From Cacconaster sp045617505 (GTDB lineage: Bacteria; Bacteroidota; Bacteroidia; Bacteroidales; UBA932): 64,000 nt of DNA. The stretch lies in contig JAZLIS010000094.1 of the NCBI GenBank assembly GCA_045617505.1, positions 1 through 64,000 on the forward strand, read 5' to 3'. The position numbers and the translations under genes are program-made. The notes under the pieces are model-generated. The model had not been told where the DNA came from, ran no database searches, and saw only the letters and a program-made list of their open reading frames with translations. Shown piece after piece: positions 55,101 to 61,580 of the stretch; within the stretch, counting starts at the first letter, position 1; every line of letters begins with the position of its first letter.

Positions 55101-56998
55101 TTCTTACTGCCGGCGCACAAATCTCGCGTCTGCGTTTGACTGATGTCAATGTCGAAAAATCATCCACCTTGCTTGCAAGCCTTGTCCAGAGTGAAGCGAA
55201 GGGTATAGATAGTGACGGTATCAATATCGGCGAGACGAACAAGTGCAGCAGCCTTACAGGTTCCTGGACGCTTGTTGACCTCGTTGAAGATGAAGTCCTG
55301 GCCTCATATCAGGCATATTTCCCGAACCTTACTATACTGAACGCGCAGTTCACGATGATTGTATTCAGCGATGACGTAACCGATTCGGCGAACATATCCA
55401 ATCCTGACAATGAATCAGGGTATCTGTACGAACGTGACTATGCGCCAAGCGGACATTTGCTGAGAATCTTCAACGCGCGGCACGCTGTTCTCGGTAAGTA
55501 TCAGGGAGTGGTAGATGGCGTTGGAAAGATGCTTGTCCGTCAACTCAATGATGGTGACAGAACTCTGTATGCCGGAGGGCAGGATGCAGCGAACCTGAAA
55601 GGTGATCGCGATGCGTCCCGGGCAGATGAGGGCGATGCTTATATGTTTGAGCCTCACTATTGGTACAAAGGAGTCAACGACTACATTCACGCAAAGAAGT
55701 ACCAGCTTTTCTCATCCCTTGACTATGAGCCGCAGGATGCAGGCGCTTCTTCCGAGAAGGTAATGCTTTCTTCACTGACATCATTCGTCAACGCTGCTCT
55801 GCAGGTTGGAAGAATCAATCAGGGCGAGAATGTGGAAGGAGCCATAATTACGGTAAACTCCAACACTGTGTATAAGATAAATGTCGCAGGGTTGAAGATG
55901 ATACGTTGGCCTGGCGTGAGCGGCGCTACCTATGCCGCAGCATTTGCCGATTCCAACCTCAATATGATGAATGCTGTGTCGTTGAATTCGCAGATTGAGT
56001 TTGTGAATGGAGACTATCTGTTCGCAGCAGTACCGGATGGTGCAGAATGGCTGTATTTCACGGCTCCAACCGCCATTGATACCAATCAGTTCCCGGCATA
56101 TTGCGTAAAGTGCTATTCCGATAATGTCTCCGCTATTGAACCGGATTGGGTTGAGCACGAGGAATGTCTCTGCGGAATCTATGAAGCGAACATCCTTGAC
56201 GGCCTTGTGCGCTCCATAAGCAATGTTGCTCCAACAAAGAACGTTGCTCTGGGTACAATACTCTTGCAGGCATCGAATCGTGGCGTTGGATTTCAGTGCG
56301 TTGACTATGAGATGAGCAAGGATGTTGCCAACCTCTTCTATGCAAGATATGGAACGAGGGACAGCCAGAAGCAGTGCGGATATGGTTCAAATACCAACGG
56401 CGTCACTACGGGAGCAACCAACTTCCTGGGGATGGCTGACACAATCAATCCGAGCAATTCTGCTACTCTTGGTTACTACTACGATGGCGCGACTTTGAAA
56501 AGCATTGCGGCAGTCAACGTAATGGGCTACGAGAATTGGCAAGGAGACCTCTCGGAGGTTATGAGCAACATCGGTATGGGCAATGGTGCCTCCGTAACTG
56601 ACAGCCTTGGCCAGCTTCGACCTACACAGCAGCTTGTGATGCAGATCAAGATGCCAGACGGCAATACCCGTGAAGTCAAGACCTGCTCCGGCAATACTAA
56701 TGGTGTTGCAATCGTGAGAGTCCGCAACGGAAGATATATGGATGTGCTGCCTGTCTATGCGACAGGAGGCTCAACATCCACCTATTATGCGGATAACTAC
56801 TATTGGCAGACCGGAAATAACCGTGTGGTGCTTCGGTCGGGTAGCAACGCGTACGCGTATGGCGGCGTGTCGTTTGCGAATGCGAATGACGATTCGTCGA
56901 ATGCGCTCACGAGCTATGGGTCTCGTCTTGCCTTCAGAGGAAAAATCGTCTTTGCAGAGAGTGTGGCTGAATACAAGGCCGCTGCAATGCGAGCGTAA
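49109..56998 (+). CDS. Giant DGR-diversified tail fibre, 2,629 aa
   Basis: One frame of 7.9 kb. Short N-terminal beta domains include a coiled-coil-like region near 160-210. Immunoglobulin-like repeats lie near residues 570-800. A concanavalin/LamG-like sugar-binding domain is near 900-1130 (YNFDFATRSNQEASH). Long unknown modules follow, with CGACNM near 1290. A leucine-rich-repeat-like stretch is near 1850-2020 (LQELDIRNTLVSSVNASG). The C-terminal lectin-like domain carries VR1 at residues 2572-2608, encoding RSGSNAYAYGGVSFAN and beyond. The fibre probably binds host surface glycans or proteins, with VR1 residues exposed at the tip. Length is far above usual fibres. Confidence 0.9.
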   Translation: MIDINNLGTFASVDALWAAHPEGGHEGDYATVDGVKYQWNKYDRIWENASTTTQSTARQTQTFGGDVVINNNLTVGNRLKVNGLIQAKGIKQPNRGLFLTITELRAAYPSPEIGDWATVGNTVPAEVWVCQTPGIWTDTGQTGGIDAMDFSEIDALQTAVSLLESALDTLMEGDVSSAIDNFNEVIDFLSGVEDDESLVSLLTNLENKDTQLTNAIAAVNTILADGFRLRGLANTATNPGTPSGRVAYIVTSAGSYSNFLVSANTPATVADNEIALLMWAGGTYWTKVTLDIAKKSVINAVIDELDDTISALQTSIGTTIQALASRVTALENPKSIYNPTIEAPLTQGYYSLYDQDNANSSALNVAKSNNKAVLGLIISFMSEAGKWKTYQYVGSDVENTNWFNTENWKDFGAQEPGSENYIIIESVVGAPSGGSFYTLETAIQALITFQNNSGISYAKKGLIIGYVVAENQMETKQFQGEISDFNEPSLWKDFGGGGSQVETSDRPVADGEDAFSTGGAYELIPTGIEEIESERTDSSLKIHLINAAGDEIGDPVTIPTGTGGGGGGSGAKIVSVNFEHSPFYAAAGGSFLLKAAIRSVVTQGSDTTSETIESITITDRDTNQVLYSNRAVNQPSSDDSEDYSFQFDLSSFFLEAGSRRLRLTATDTAGDTGSRTITVVAVDVTVQTPDSLNANYVLTTDASKSISLYKFPNNQSDQGIRATVKILISGVWKTLGTAVVHDTYTHNITVNPNNVAGAALTHGSYLLKIQGEDVASGTLGNIIYSSLMVVNPQSNVPVVAIRYNDQNDGEVKLYETVKIDVAVYNNSSAPVSVTLKRNSAVVSSFEANKSRTYSINQQIADVASDGTATLVYIASAGNNAQSGAITLLVQGSAIDAALTSGAAYNFDFATRSNQEASHAIESGDFSIVLNGVNWSSNGFANYLGQTALRVAENVTGVLNHAPFANSAIENTGMAIQFAFATNHIADDSAKLLECYDPNNGAGFYITGKKIAIFCKNGVDNLVERSYPNGEIVTVGIVVEPGDIFIGRNGTRYSMMKLFINGEEAGCLGYVPGGSNLYQARNITFNGQQGDFYLYWIIGWNNYVEWQQAFYNYLVKVKNTPVMVAEYDFENVFPGSTINGPSASELLAKGMPYLVEAPYNGSDVKALDNTTSTSQKNYITLYYYDPEKPWRSFVATDVQRRNQGTTSAKRPIKNARYYLAKSKGSGKNTTVTPLYPDYDNEDALLTYQLFALNKVRVGDNTIPVDIITVKVDYSDSSNANDCGACNMMNATYRMLGANYLTPAQRFFNGHWDSGDVHLTGLQLNHSTANHPIAMYRSETGTLSDLVFYAKGNWKEDKGEQLALGFNDTPGYNLGCKNYGDFVEFFGLEDETLIQVKTRFLSNNTVKDTSKLYLLSLYCGSSYIFMRYDASDGWYESTGSMRQVNGQWVVTGDVLNPVEGFELITYQGFDWFQGVDSVETMMEMKADKSSWVQKLVDGGDISADTFPAWTYYFECMVDNDQLAIDYALGKKVPYNLYRFLRFCDSCDYSKVTGWKTIWQQNLYKYANPYALFAYNAFTDYLAAVDQQAKNMQPMWFLDDGGTVNNGVYNDEKYLRMYPNKIYDADSLLGKDNDGGATVDAEVDPNKPSDQSTGYANPYAGWGSVLWNNIYRQQSVYIDAAGNEISMRTVVAAMRMGQITVDDLTLRPFSPEGAKHFFVDSILKRWQKTVSSFDGEKKFISFTETADALYYYALHGLRLTAIPDFIDKRFKFRDGFYQTGLFFDGVVSARVNAAAGTKITIKAAKTGYFGIGNDASGNLSESCYLEAGEEYEFTNFSHQEGALLYIYQCNRMSELDLSEISISSASFDALELIEKLKIGSTTHQNLTIGGYAPLTSLPLGEMPFLQELDIRNTLVSSVNASGCPRLTKVYAEGSQLSAFTAAETSPIDTLHLPATVSELVFVNLPNLTYPGGLTMAGKSNITALRIEGCPNIKKDELLADILTAGAQISRLRLTDVNVEKSSTLLASLVQSEAKGIDSDGINIGETNKCSSLTGSWTLVDLVEDEVLASYQAYFPNLTILNAQFTMIVFSDDVTDSANISNPDNESGYLYERDYAPSGHLLRIFNARHAVLGKYQGVVDGVGKMLVRQLNDGDRTLYAGGQDAANLKGDRDASRADEGDAYMFEPHYWYKGVNDYIHAKKYQLFSSLDYEPQDAGASSEKVMLSSLTSFVNAALQVGRINQGENVEGAIITVNSNTVYKINVAGLKMIRWPGVSGATYAAAFADSNLNMMNAVSLNSQIEFVNGDYLFAAVPDGAEWLYFTAPTAIDTNQFPAYCVKCYSDNVSAIEPDWVEHEECLCGIYEANILDGLVRSISNVAPTKNVALGTILLQASNRGVGFQCVDYEMSKDVANLFYARYGTRDSQKQCGYGSNTNGVTTGATNFLGMADTINPSNSATLGYYYDGATLKSIAAVNVMGYENWQGDLSEVMSNIGMGNGASVTDSLGQLRPTQQLVMQIKMPDGNTREVKTCSGNTNGVAIVRVRNGRYMDVLPVYATGGSTSTYYADNYYWQTGNNRVVLRSGSNAYAYGGVSFANANDDSSNALTSYGSRLAFRGKIVFAESVAEYKAAAMRA
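56822..56932 (+). repeat. DGR variable repeat VR1
   Basis: A 111-base segment aligned without gaps to the TR. All ten internal differences are at TR adenines (for example AGT to GGT, AAC to AGC, AAC to TAC, AAT to TAT, TAT to TTT, AAC to CTC). The last codon is GCC against GCA in the TR, also at an adenine. It lies near the 3' end of the fibre gene. VR1 and VR2 share CTTGCCTTCAG at their downstream edge. Confidence 0.95.
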
Positions 56999-57026
56999 TC
57001 CAAAGAAGATGTATGTATAGGAATGG

Positions 57027-57057
57027 GGGCGCAAGGGCCTGCTGGCCCGAAGCGCCC
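57027..57057 (+). promoter_or_regulatory. GC-rich hairpin downstream of VR1
   Basis: Outer arms GGGCGC and GCGCCC enclose inner arms GGGCC and GGCCC with a TGCT loop, separated by small internal loops. It is 29 bases after the fibre stop and between VR1 and TR. It may aid retrohoming (by analogy with other DGRs), act as a terminator, or both. No T-run follows. Confidence 0.6.
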
Positions 57058-57105
57058 GTAATCCCAAAAAGTTCTTTGAACAAATGGTGGATTCCCCTCA
57101 GCTCC

Positions 57106-57216
57106 CGTGTGGTGCTTCGGTCGAGTAACAACGCGAACGCGAATGGCGGCGTGTCGTATGCGAATGCGAATAACGATTCGTCGAATGCGAACACGAACAA
57201 TGGGTCTCGTCTTGCA
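57106..57216 (+). repeat. DGR template repeat (TR)
   Basis: The template copied by the reverse transcriptase. It has many AAC/AAT codons, so any A to N change alters an encoded Asn. It contains eleven Asn codons in the VR-equivalent frame (for example SNNANANGG and NANTNN), and both VRs differ from it only at A positions. The matching region extends slightly upstream (57101). Its reading frame is open but is not thought to be a protein gene. Confidence 0.95.
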
Positions 57217-57237
57217 AACAATAAGAAAGAAAAGTAA

Positions 57238-57468
57238 TAGATAAAAAGTGTTTACGCTTTCGGGGCTATAAATTAGCCTCAAATATATGTGCCTACTACA
57301 CCGAGGACGTGTCCTCAACGCAGTGCACAAGGGGATGAGCCACAGTAAAAGCGCAGAAATGCGGAAAACTGAAAAATAAACCACGAGGTAGAGTTTGGTA
57401 GGGACCTGCAAAGGTCAGCCGAAGAAGTCGGGCCTCAAAAATTGAAGGCGTTATAGTTATTTGAAATA
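57238..57468 (+). ncRNA. Structured RNA region after the TR
   Basis: The 231-base stretch between TR and RT gene has no sizeable open frame but holds three hairpins: 57262-57280 (7 bp with one G-U, loop TAAAT), 57303-57316 (GAGGA/TCCTC, loop CGTG) and 57403-57416 (GACCT/AGGTC with a GNRA-type loop GCAA). In Bordetella phage the RNA just downstream of the TR is needed to prime and bind the reverse transcriptase; this region is placed for the same role. No avd gene is seen here, so RNA structure may carry the binding function. Confidence 0.6.
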
Positions 57469-58902
57469 ATGAAAAGAATTGGGAAAGCCCAAGGCTTGAT
57501 AGACGAAATTACGTCTAATGCAAATCTGGAACTTGCCATTGATACCGTGCTGCGCACACGTCAGAGGAAGGGTAGCCGGTACGGTCGCTTGATACTCCGT
57601 CACCGTGAAGAGGTCAAGGAGCGACTCAGGAATGAAATACGTTCCGGTGAGTTCTTTGCGAATACGACCTATCGGGAATATGAAGTGAAGGACAGCGGAA
57701 AGATGAGGCGTATTCAGTGCGTCAACACTTACAAGCGTATCGGGTGCAGCGCCGTGATGGGTGTTGTGGAAGAGTATGTCCGCAGAAGGTATATCCGCAC
57801 AACTTGTTCCAGCATTAAGAACAGGGGAATGCACGATTTGCTGAACTACATTCGGAAAGACATAGCCCTTTTCGGTGAGGAAATGCAGTACGCTTACAAG
57901 TACGATATCCGGAAGTTCTATGAAAGCATCAATCAGGATTTTATGATGTATGCTTTGCGGAGAATGTTTAAGGACAAGATTCTGCTGACTATCCTGGAGC
58001 GCTTCGTGAGAATGATGCCGAACGGATTGAGTATAGGCTTGAGAAGTTCTCAGGCATTCGGGAATATGCTTCTGTCAATGTTCCTTGACCACTACCTGAA
58101 GGACCAATGTGGTATAAAGCACTTCTACCGTTACTGCGATGACGGGGACCACCACGACAAGAGCAAGAAGGAGTTGTGGCGGCAACGTGAATTGGTCCAT
58201 CAGAGGATTGAGAGCATCGGCCTGGCGATCAAGCCCAATGAAAGGATATTCCCAATCACCGAGGGACTTGACTTTCTCGGTTATGTCATTTATCCGAATC
58301 ACACGATGCTTCGCAAACGGATAAAGCAAAATGCCGCAAGGCACCTTCACAAGGTAAAGAGCCGCCGGAGAAGGGTACAATTGTTAGGCTCTTTATACGG
58401 ATACTGCAAACACGGCAACTGCCGCAATTTATTCAAGACATTATCAGGAATGAGTATGGATGAATATAAAAGACTGAAAGACCTGCATATCAAGCCGAAA
58501 TATGTTGACGGCAAAAAGCGGTTTGACTGTTCGGAACTGAACCTGTGCGACCTCGTAGGCGAAGAGTTCTTGATTCTCGACTTCGAGACGGACATTGTCA
58601 CATCTCCGCAGAGGAAGGACTATGAACGTGCCGTTGAGAGAGCCACAGAAAGACTCCAGACTTACCGCAGCCGGGGGCAGGAACCGCCTTGCAGCTTCAT
58701 CTATCCGGAAGATATTCCTATGCCGAAGGGGAAGCATCTGATGCATATCAAGAGGCTTTCCAACGATAAGGAGTTCAAGGTATATACGGGAGACAGGGAA
58801 AATTACAGCATCCTGGAACAGTTGCGCGAGATTGGGTTTCCCGTTCTTGCAAGTGTGGAAGCTATCAAGTGCAAAGGCTTCACCCGTTATCGGTTATGTT
58901 AA
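57469..58902 (+). CDS. DGR reverse transcriptase, 477 aa
   Basis: Copies the TR RNA into cDNA with adenine-specific errors. Motifs in order are: DIRKFYESINQDF near residue 146; the DGR-typical (I/V/L)GxxxSQ as IGLRSSQAFGN near residue 187; the catalytic RYCDD near residue 222; GLDFLGYVIYP near residue 266. A long C-terminal extension (about residues 320-477) follows; its sequence (YVDGKKRFDCSELNLCDL) is not recognised. RT is the only obvious enzyme gene of the DGR. It follows the TR by 252 bases. Confidence 0.95.
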   Translation: MKRIGKAQGLIDEITSNANLELAIDTVLRTRQRKGSRYGRLILRHREEVKERLRNEIRSGEFFANTTYREYEVKDSGKMRRIQCVNTYKRIGCSAVMGVVEEYVRRRYIRTTCSSIKNRGMHDLLNYIRKDIALFGEEMQYAYKYDIRKFYESINQDFMMYALRRMFKDKILLTILERFVRMMPNGLSIGLRSSQAFGNMLLSMFLDHYLKDQCGIKHFYRYCDDGDHHDKSKKELWRQRELVHQRIESIGLAIKPNERIFPITEGLDFLGYVIYPNHTMLRKRIKQNAARHLHKVKSRRRRVQLLGSLYGYCKHGNCRNLFKTLSGMSMDEYKRLKDLHIKPKYVDGKKRFDCSELNLCDLVGEEFLILDFETDIVTSPQRKDYERAVERATERLQTYRSRGQEPPCSFIYPEDIPMPKGKHLMHIKRLSNDKEFKVYTGDRENYSILEQLREIGFPVLASVEAIKCKGFTRYRLC

Positions 58903-58920
58903 TCATAAAACATTACAGAT

Positions 58921-59409
58921 ATGTACAGCAGAGTTGAAGGCGCAGAACGGTATTATATCCGTTGCATAAATCCCAGACGCAACAAATGGGCAATCAGTTG
59001 GGATTTCCAACCGGCGGAAAGCGGTGGGGAAAACTTGTCCTATGAGGAATCCGTATTCGACCATCGTCCAAGCATTGATGAGATACGGGAAACAATTTTC
59101 GCATATTACAATGACCAGACGGACAATAAGATCAGAGACGGTTTCGTGTTCAAAGGCTCTTCGGTATGTCTGTCTATGGAAAATCAGTTCAACTACAAGG
59201 CCGCATATGACCTTGCAGTGCAGACGCACGGCGCAAGTCTCCCGGTGCGATTCAAGTTCGGGCCGGATTCGGAACCGGATTATCACGATTTTACGACCGT
59301 TGAGGAATTGTCCGAATTCTATACGTCAGCGATATTGTTCATACAAAACACGTTGGCTGAAGGCTGGGCAAAGAAGGATTCCGTTGACTTTAATCAGTAC
59401 GCCCTATGA
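58921..59409 (+). CDS. Hypothetical protein before the holin, 162 aa
   Basis: A mostly strand-rich sequence starting MYSRVEGAERYYIRCINPR. No domain recognised. It is 18 bases after the RT and overlaps the holin by 4 bases, so it could be a lysis regulator, a DGR accessory protein or a tail component. It lacks the helical-bundle look of Avd proteins. Confidence 0.6.
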   Translation: MYSRVEGAERYYIRCINPRRNKWAISWDFQPAESGGENLSYEESVFDHRPSIDEIRETIFAYYNDQTDNKIRDGFVFKGSSVCLSMENQFNYKAAYDLAVQTHGASLPVRFKFGPDSEPDYHDFTTVEELSEFYTSAILFIQNTLAEGWAKKDSVDFNQYAL

Positions 59410-59894
59410 AAACTATCGCAGCAATTTTGAATCATCCTTTGATGGTTCTTATGTCAAGTATATTTGGAGCAACGGCTATGTTCTATCTTCGTGAGACTGC
59501 GGTGCAGTCATTGCTTTGGTTTGTGCCTTGTCTGGCAGTTATAATCGCTGACCTGTCAGCAGGTATCAAGGCCGCTAAATATCGCGGTGAGACAGTCCGC
59601 GTGAGCAGCGCGACAAGACGCACGGTAAACAAGTGCGTCTGCTACGCCTCGTGGATAGTGTGCTGCGTTGCTCTCAACGAGCGTTACGGGACATCCCTGT
59701 GCGCAATGTTCGGAATGGGTCTCGTATTCCTCATAGAGGGTGTTTCCTTCTTCTCAAACCTTCTGGAGCCTCACGGCCTCAAAGTGTCAATCAAGGGTAT
59801 TCTGAAAGTCGCAGGGGACAAGCACAACCTCAACGGTCTGGAGAATGTCATCGAGAAGAGCGATGATGCCAAAGGAAAGGAGGAATCGAAATGA
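59406..59894 (+). CDS. Holin candidate, 162 aa
   Basis: Hydrophobic segments near residues 10-25, 33-50, 78-92 and 98-113 and a charged C-terminal tail ending DDAKGKEESK match the general form of phage holins of the toxin-secretion/holin type. It sits directly before the amidase, overlapping by 4 bases, in the usual holin-endolysin order. It would open the inner membrane at lysis. Confidence 0.7.
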   Translation: MKTIAAILNHPLMVLMSSIFGATAMFYLRETAVQSLLWFVPCLAVIIADLSAGIKAAKYRGETVRVSSATRRTVNKCVCYASWIVCCVALNERYGTSLCAMFGMGLVFLIEGVSFFSNLLEPHGLKVSIKGILKVAGDKHNLNGLENVIEKSDDAKGKEESK

Positions 59895-60496
59895 GACGCT
59901 TTACACTCATCATTGACAACGGACACGGGAGGAACACCCCCGGAAAGAAAAGTCCTGATGCCATATTGCAGGAATGGGCCTGGAACCGGGATTGCGCCGC
60001 AAAGATTGTTGAGACCCTTAAATACCTCGGTTACGATGTGGTCCTTCTGGTACCAGAGGACAAGGACATCTCACTGCAGGAGCGCTGTGACAGAATAAAC
60101 ACTATCTGTCTTGAACGTGGCAAGTCCAACTGCATATTGATTTCTGTTCACGCTAACGCAGCCGGAATGGGGGATTGGATGAATGCGACAGGCTGGTCCG
60201 TCTGGACTTCTCCGGGGCAGACTCAGGCTGATGTCATTGCCACTATGATGTATGAAAGGGCCGTGCAGACGTGGGGTGCGAACCGTTGCCGCAAGGAAAT
60301 GATAGACGGTGATCCGGATTATGAAAAGAGATTCTTCATCCTGATTCATACGCTCTGCCCGGCAGTGCTTGTCGAGAATTTCTTCTACGACAACAAGAAA
60401 GATTACACCTATCTCTGCTCACCGGCGAGTATCTATGAATGCGCTGATGTGATGTGTAAAGGAGTCATTGATTATATCAAATCTATTGAGAAATGA
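59891..60496 (+). CDS. N-acetylmuramoyl-L-alanine amidase (endolysin), 201 aa
   Basis: A single Amidase_3-type zinc enzyme. IIDNGHGRNTPGKKSPD holds the first zinc His near residue 12, EW..NR follows, SVHAN near residue 78 holds the second His, and ENFFYDNKKD near residue 157 the catalytic Glu. It cuts the bond between N-acetylmuramic acid and L-alanine in peptidoglycan. There is no signal peptide, so release depends on the holin. It overlaps both neighbours by 4 bases. Confidence 0.9.
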   Translation: MRRFTLIIDNGHGRNTPGKKSPDAILQEWAWNRDCAAKIVETLKYLGYDVVLLVPEDKDISLQERCDRINTICLERGKSNCILISVHANAAGMGDWMNATGWSVWTSPGQTQADVIATMMYERAVQTWGANRCRKEMIDGDPDYEKRFFILIHTLCPAVLVENFFYDNKKDYTYLCSPASIYECADVMCKGVIDYIKSIEK

Positions 60497-61062
60497 AAAG
60501 ACTTTTACCCCTCATATATCTCTCTCTGATGCTTATGGCGGCTGCAAGTTGCGGCTGCTATAAGCATCTTCCTCCTGTCCAGACTAATGTCAGGGATTCT
60601 CTTGTGCTGAATATCAAGGACTCAACAGTAATCCATATTGATACGGTCACGGTTGAAATCCCGAAGGAGAGCAGCACGGCAATACTGCCGCAGGAACAGT
60701 CCTCGCATCTGGAGACAAGCGTTGCCGAGAGTGACGCTTTTGTCGATAGTACAGGGCTGCTACATCATTCAATCAACAACAAGGCCGGAGCGAGCGTCAA
60801 GGCGGAAGTCCCCGTCACCGAGCATTTCCATTCGGAGGGAGCATTTGAACATCATCTGGAGCACGAGACTGTAACGGTCACCGTTGAGGTGGAGAAGAAA
60901 CTGACGAAGTGGCAGCAGTTCAAGATGAATGTCGGAGGCTGGGCCTGCGGTATTATTTTCCTCGCTATATTGCTTCTGAGCATATACGCGGCGTGTAGAA
61001 TATGGCCGGGATCCAGGCTGGCATCGTGGATGAAGTTTTTGCTGAGGTTTGTTAACAGATAA
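60493..61062 (+). CDS. Unimolecular spanin candidate, 189 aa
   Basis: The N-terminus (MKRLLPLIYLSLMLMAAASC) is a lipoprotein signal with lipobox AASC; the mature Cys is at residue 20. A strand-rich, periplasmic middle follows, and a single hydrophobic segment lies near residues 150-172 (GWACGIIFLAILLLSIYAA). A lipidated N-terminus plus a C-terminal membrane segment is the arrangement of one-gene spanins, which fuse inner and outer membranes in the last step of lysis. It is the third gene of the lysis cassette, overlapping the amidase by 4 bases. Confidence 0.7.
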   Translation: MKRLLPLIYLSLMLMAAASCGCYKHLPPVQTNVRDSLVLNIKDSTVIHIDTVTVEIPKESSTAILPQEQSSHLETSVAESDAFVDSTGLLHHSINNKAGASVKAEVPVTEHFHSEGAFEHHLEHETVTVTVEVEKKLTKWQQFKMNVGGWACGIIFLAILLLSIYAACRIWPGSRLASWMKFLLRFVNR

Positions 61063-61099
61063 AAAGGCGCAAGATTGTCCCGGTAATATCTTTGTGACT

Positions 61100-61579
61100 A
61101 TGATAGACGTTTCATTCACAATCAATAAAGCCAATGTATATTCCGAAGTGGCAAAGACAACAAGCTACTCCGGTATCAAAGGGGCGCTTGCTGCATCGTA
61201 TGAGGAAGTGTTTACTACCGATGAGGACCGGCAGATGCTGGAACGCTTCTGGAACGAGGCTTCAAATGCCGTTACCGAATTGTTCAAGCCTTTCCTTGTA
61301 AGCGTCACGTCCAGCCCGGAAAGTCACGGCATAGAGCTGGAACGCGATTATCAGGTCAGTCTGCAGTTGTCTGCATCGTATGACACCTCACTGACTGCAA
61401 GCATTCAGAGTTCCCTCTTCTCTTTCTTCACCGACTATATTGTTGCCAAATGGTACAAGTTCATCAACAAGGAGGAAGCCGGAAGTTTTTGGGACGAAGC
61501 GGAATCAATGCTTCTTGATGTCAAGAGCAAGATTTATTTCAAGAAGAAACCTACGAGGGTAGCACCTACAGCGAATTGA
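61100..61579 (+). CDS. Paralogous carrier-type domain protein, 159 aa
   Basis: The start at ATG 61100 (MIDVSFTINKANVYSEVAK). The sequence shares a pattern with the N-terminal part of the next gene and with the truncated gene at 63644: an S-x-T/S-I start, V-Y-x-E/D-V, T-S/T-Y-x-G, an acidic stretch, and a later W-x-x-I/F-x-x-K segment. It ends in a short Lys/Pro tail (KKKPTRVAPTAN). Three copies in a row suggest a structural family; no named family is recognised. Confidence 0.65.
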   Translation: MIDVSFTINKANVYSEVAKTTSYSGIKGALAASYEEVFTTDEDRQMLERFWNEASNAVTELFKPFLVSVTSSPESHGIELERDYQVSLQLSASYDTSLTASIQSSLFSFFTDYIVAKWYKFINKEEAGSFWDEAESMLLDVKSKIYFKKKPTRVAPTAN

Positions 61580-61580
61580 T

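Noticed and set aside
57013..57237. Open frame of 74 codons spanning the template repeat
   Set aside because: It simply translates the TR with its Asn-rich composition, and starts inside the GC hairpin. TRs commonly lie in open but non-coding sequence.
61087..61094. TATCTTTG as a promoter -7 box
   Set aside because: It lies only 5 bases before the start codon and has no -33 box at the right distance, so it is likely chance.
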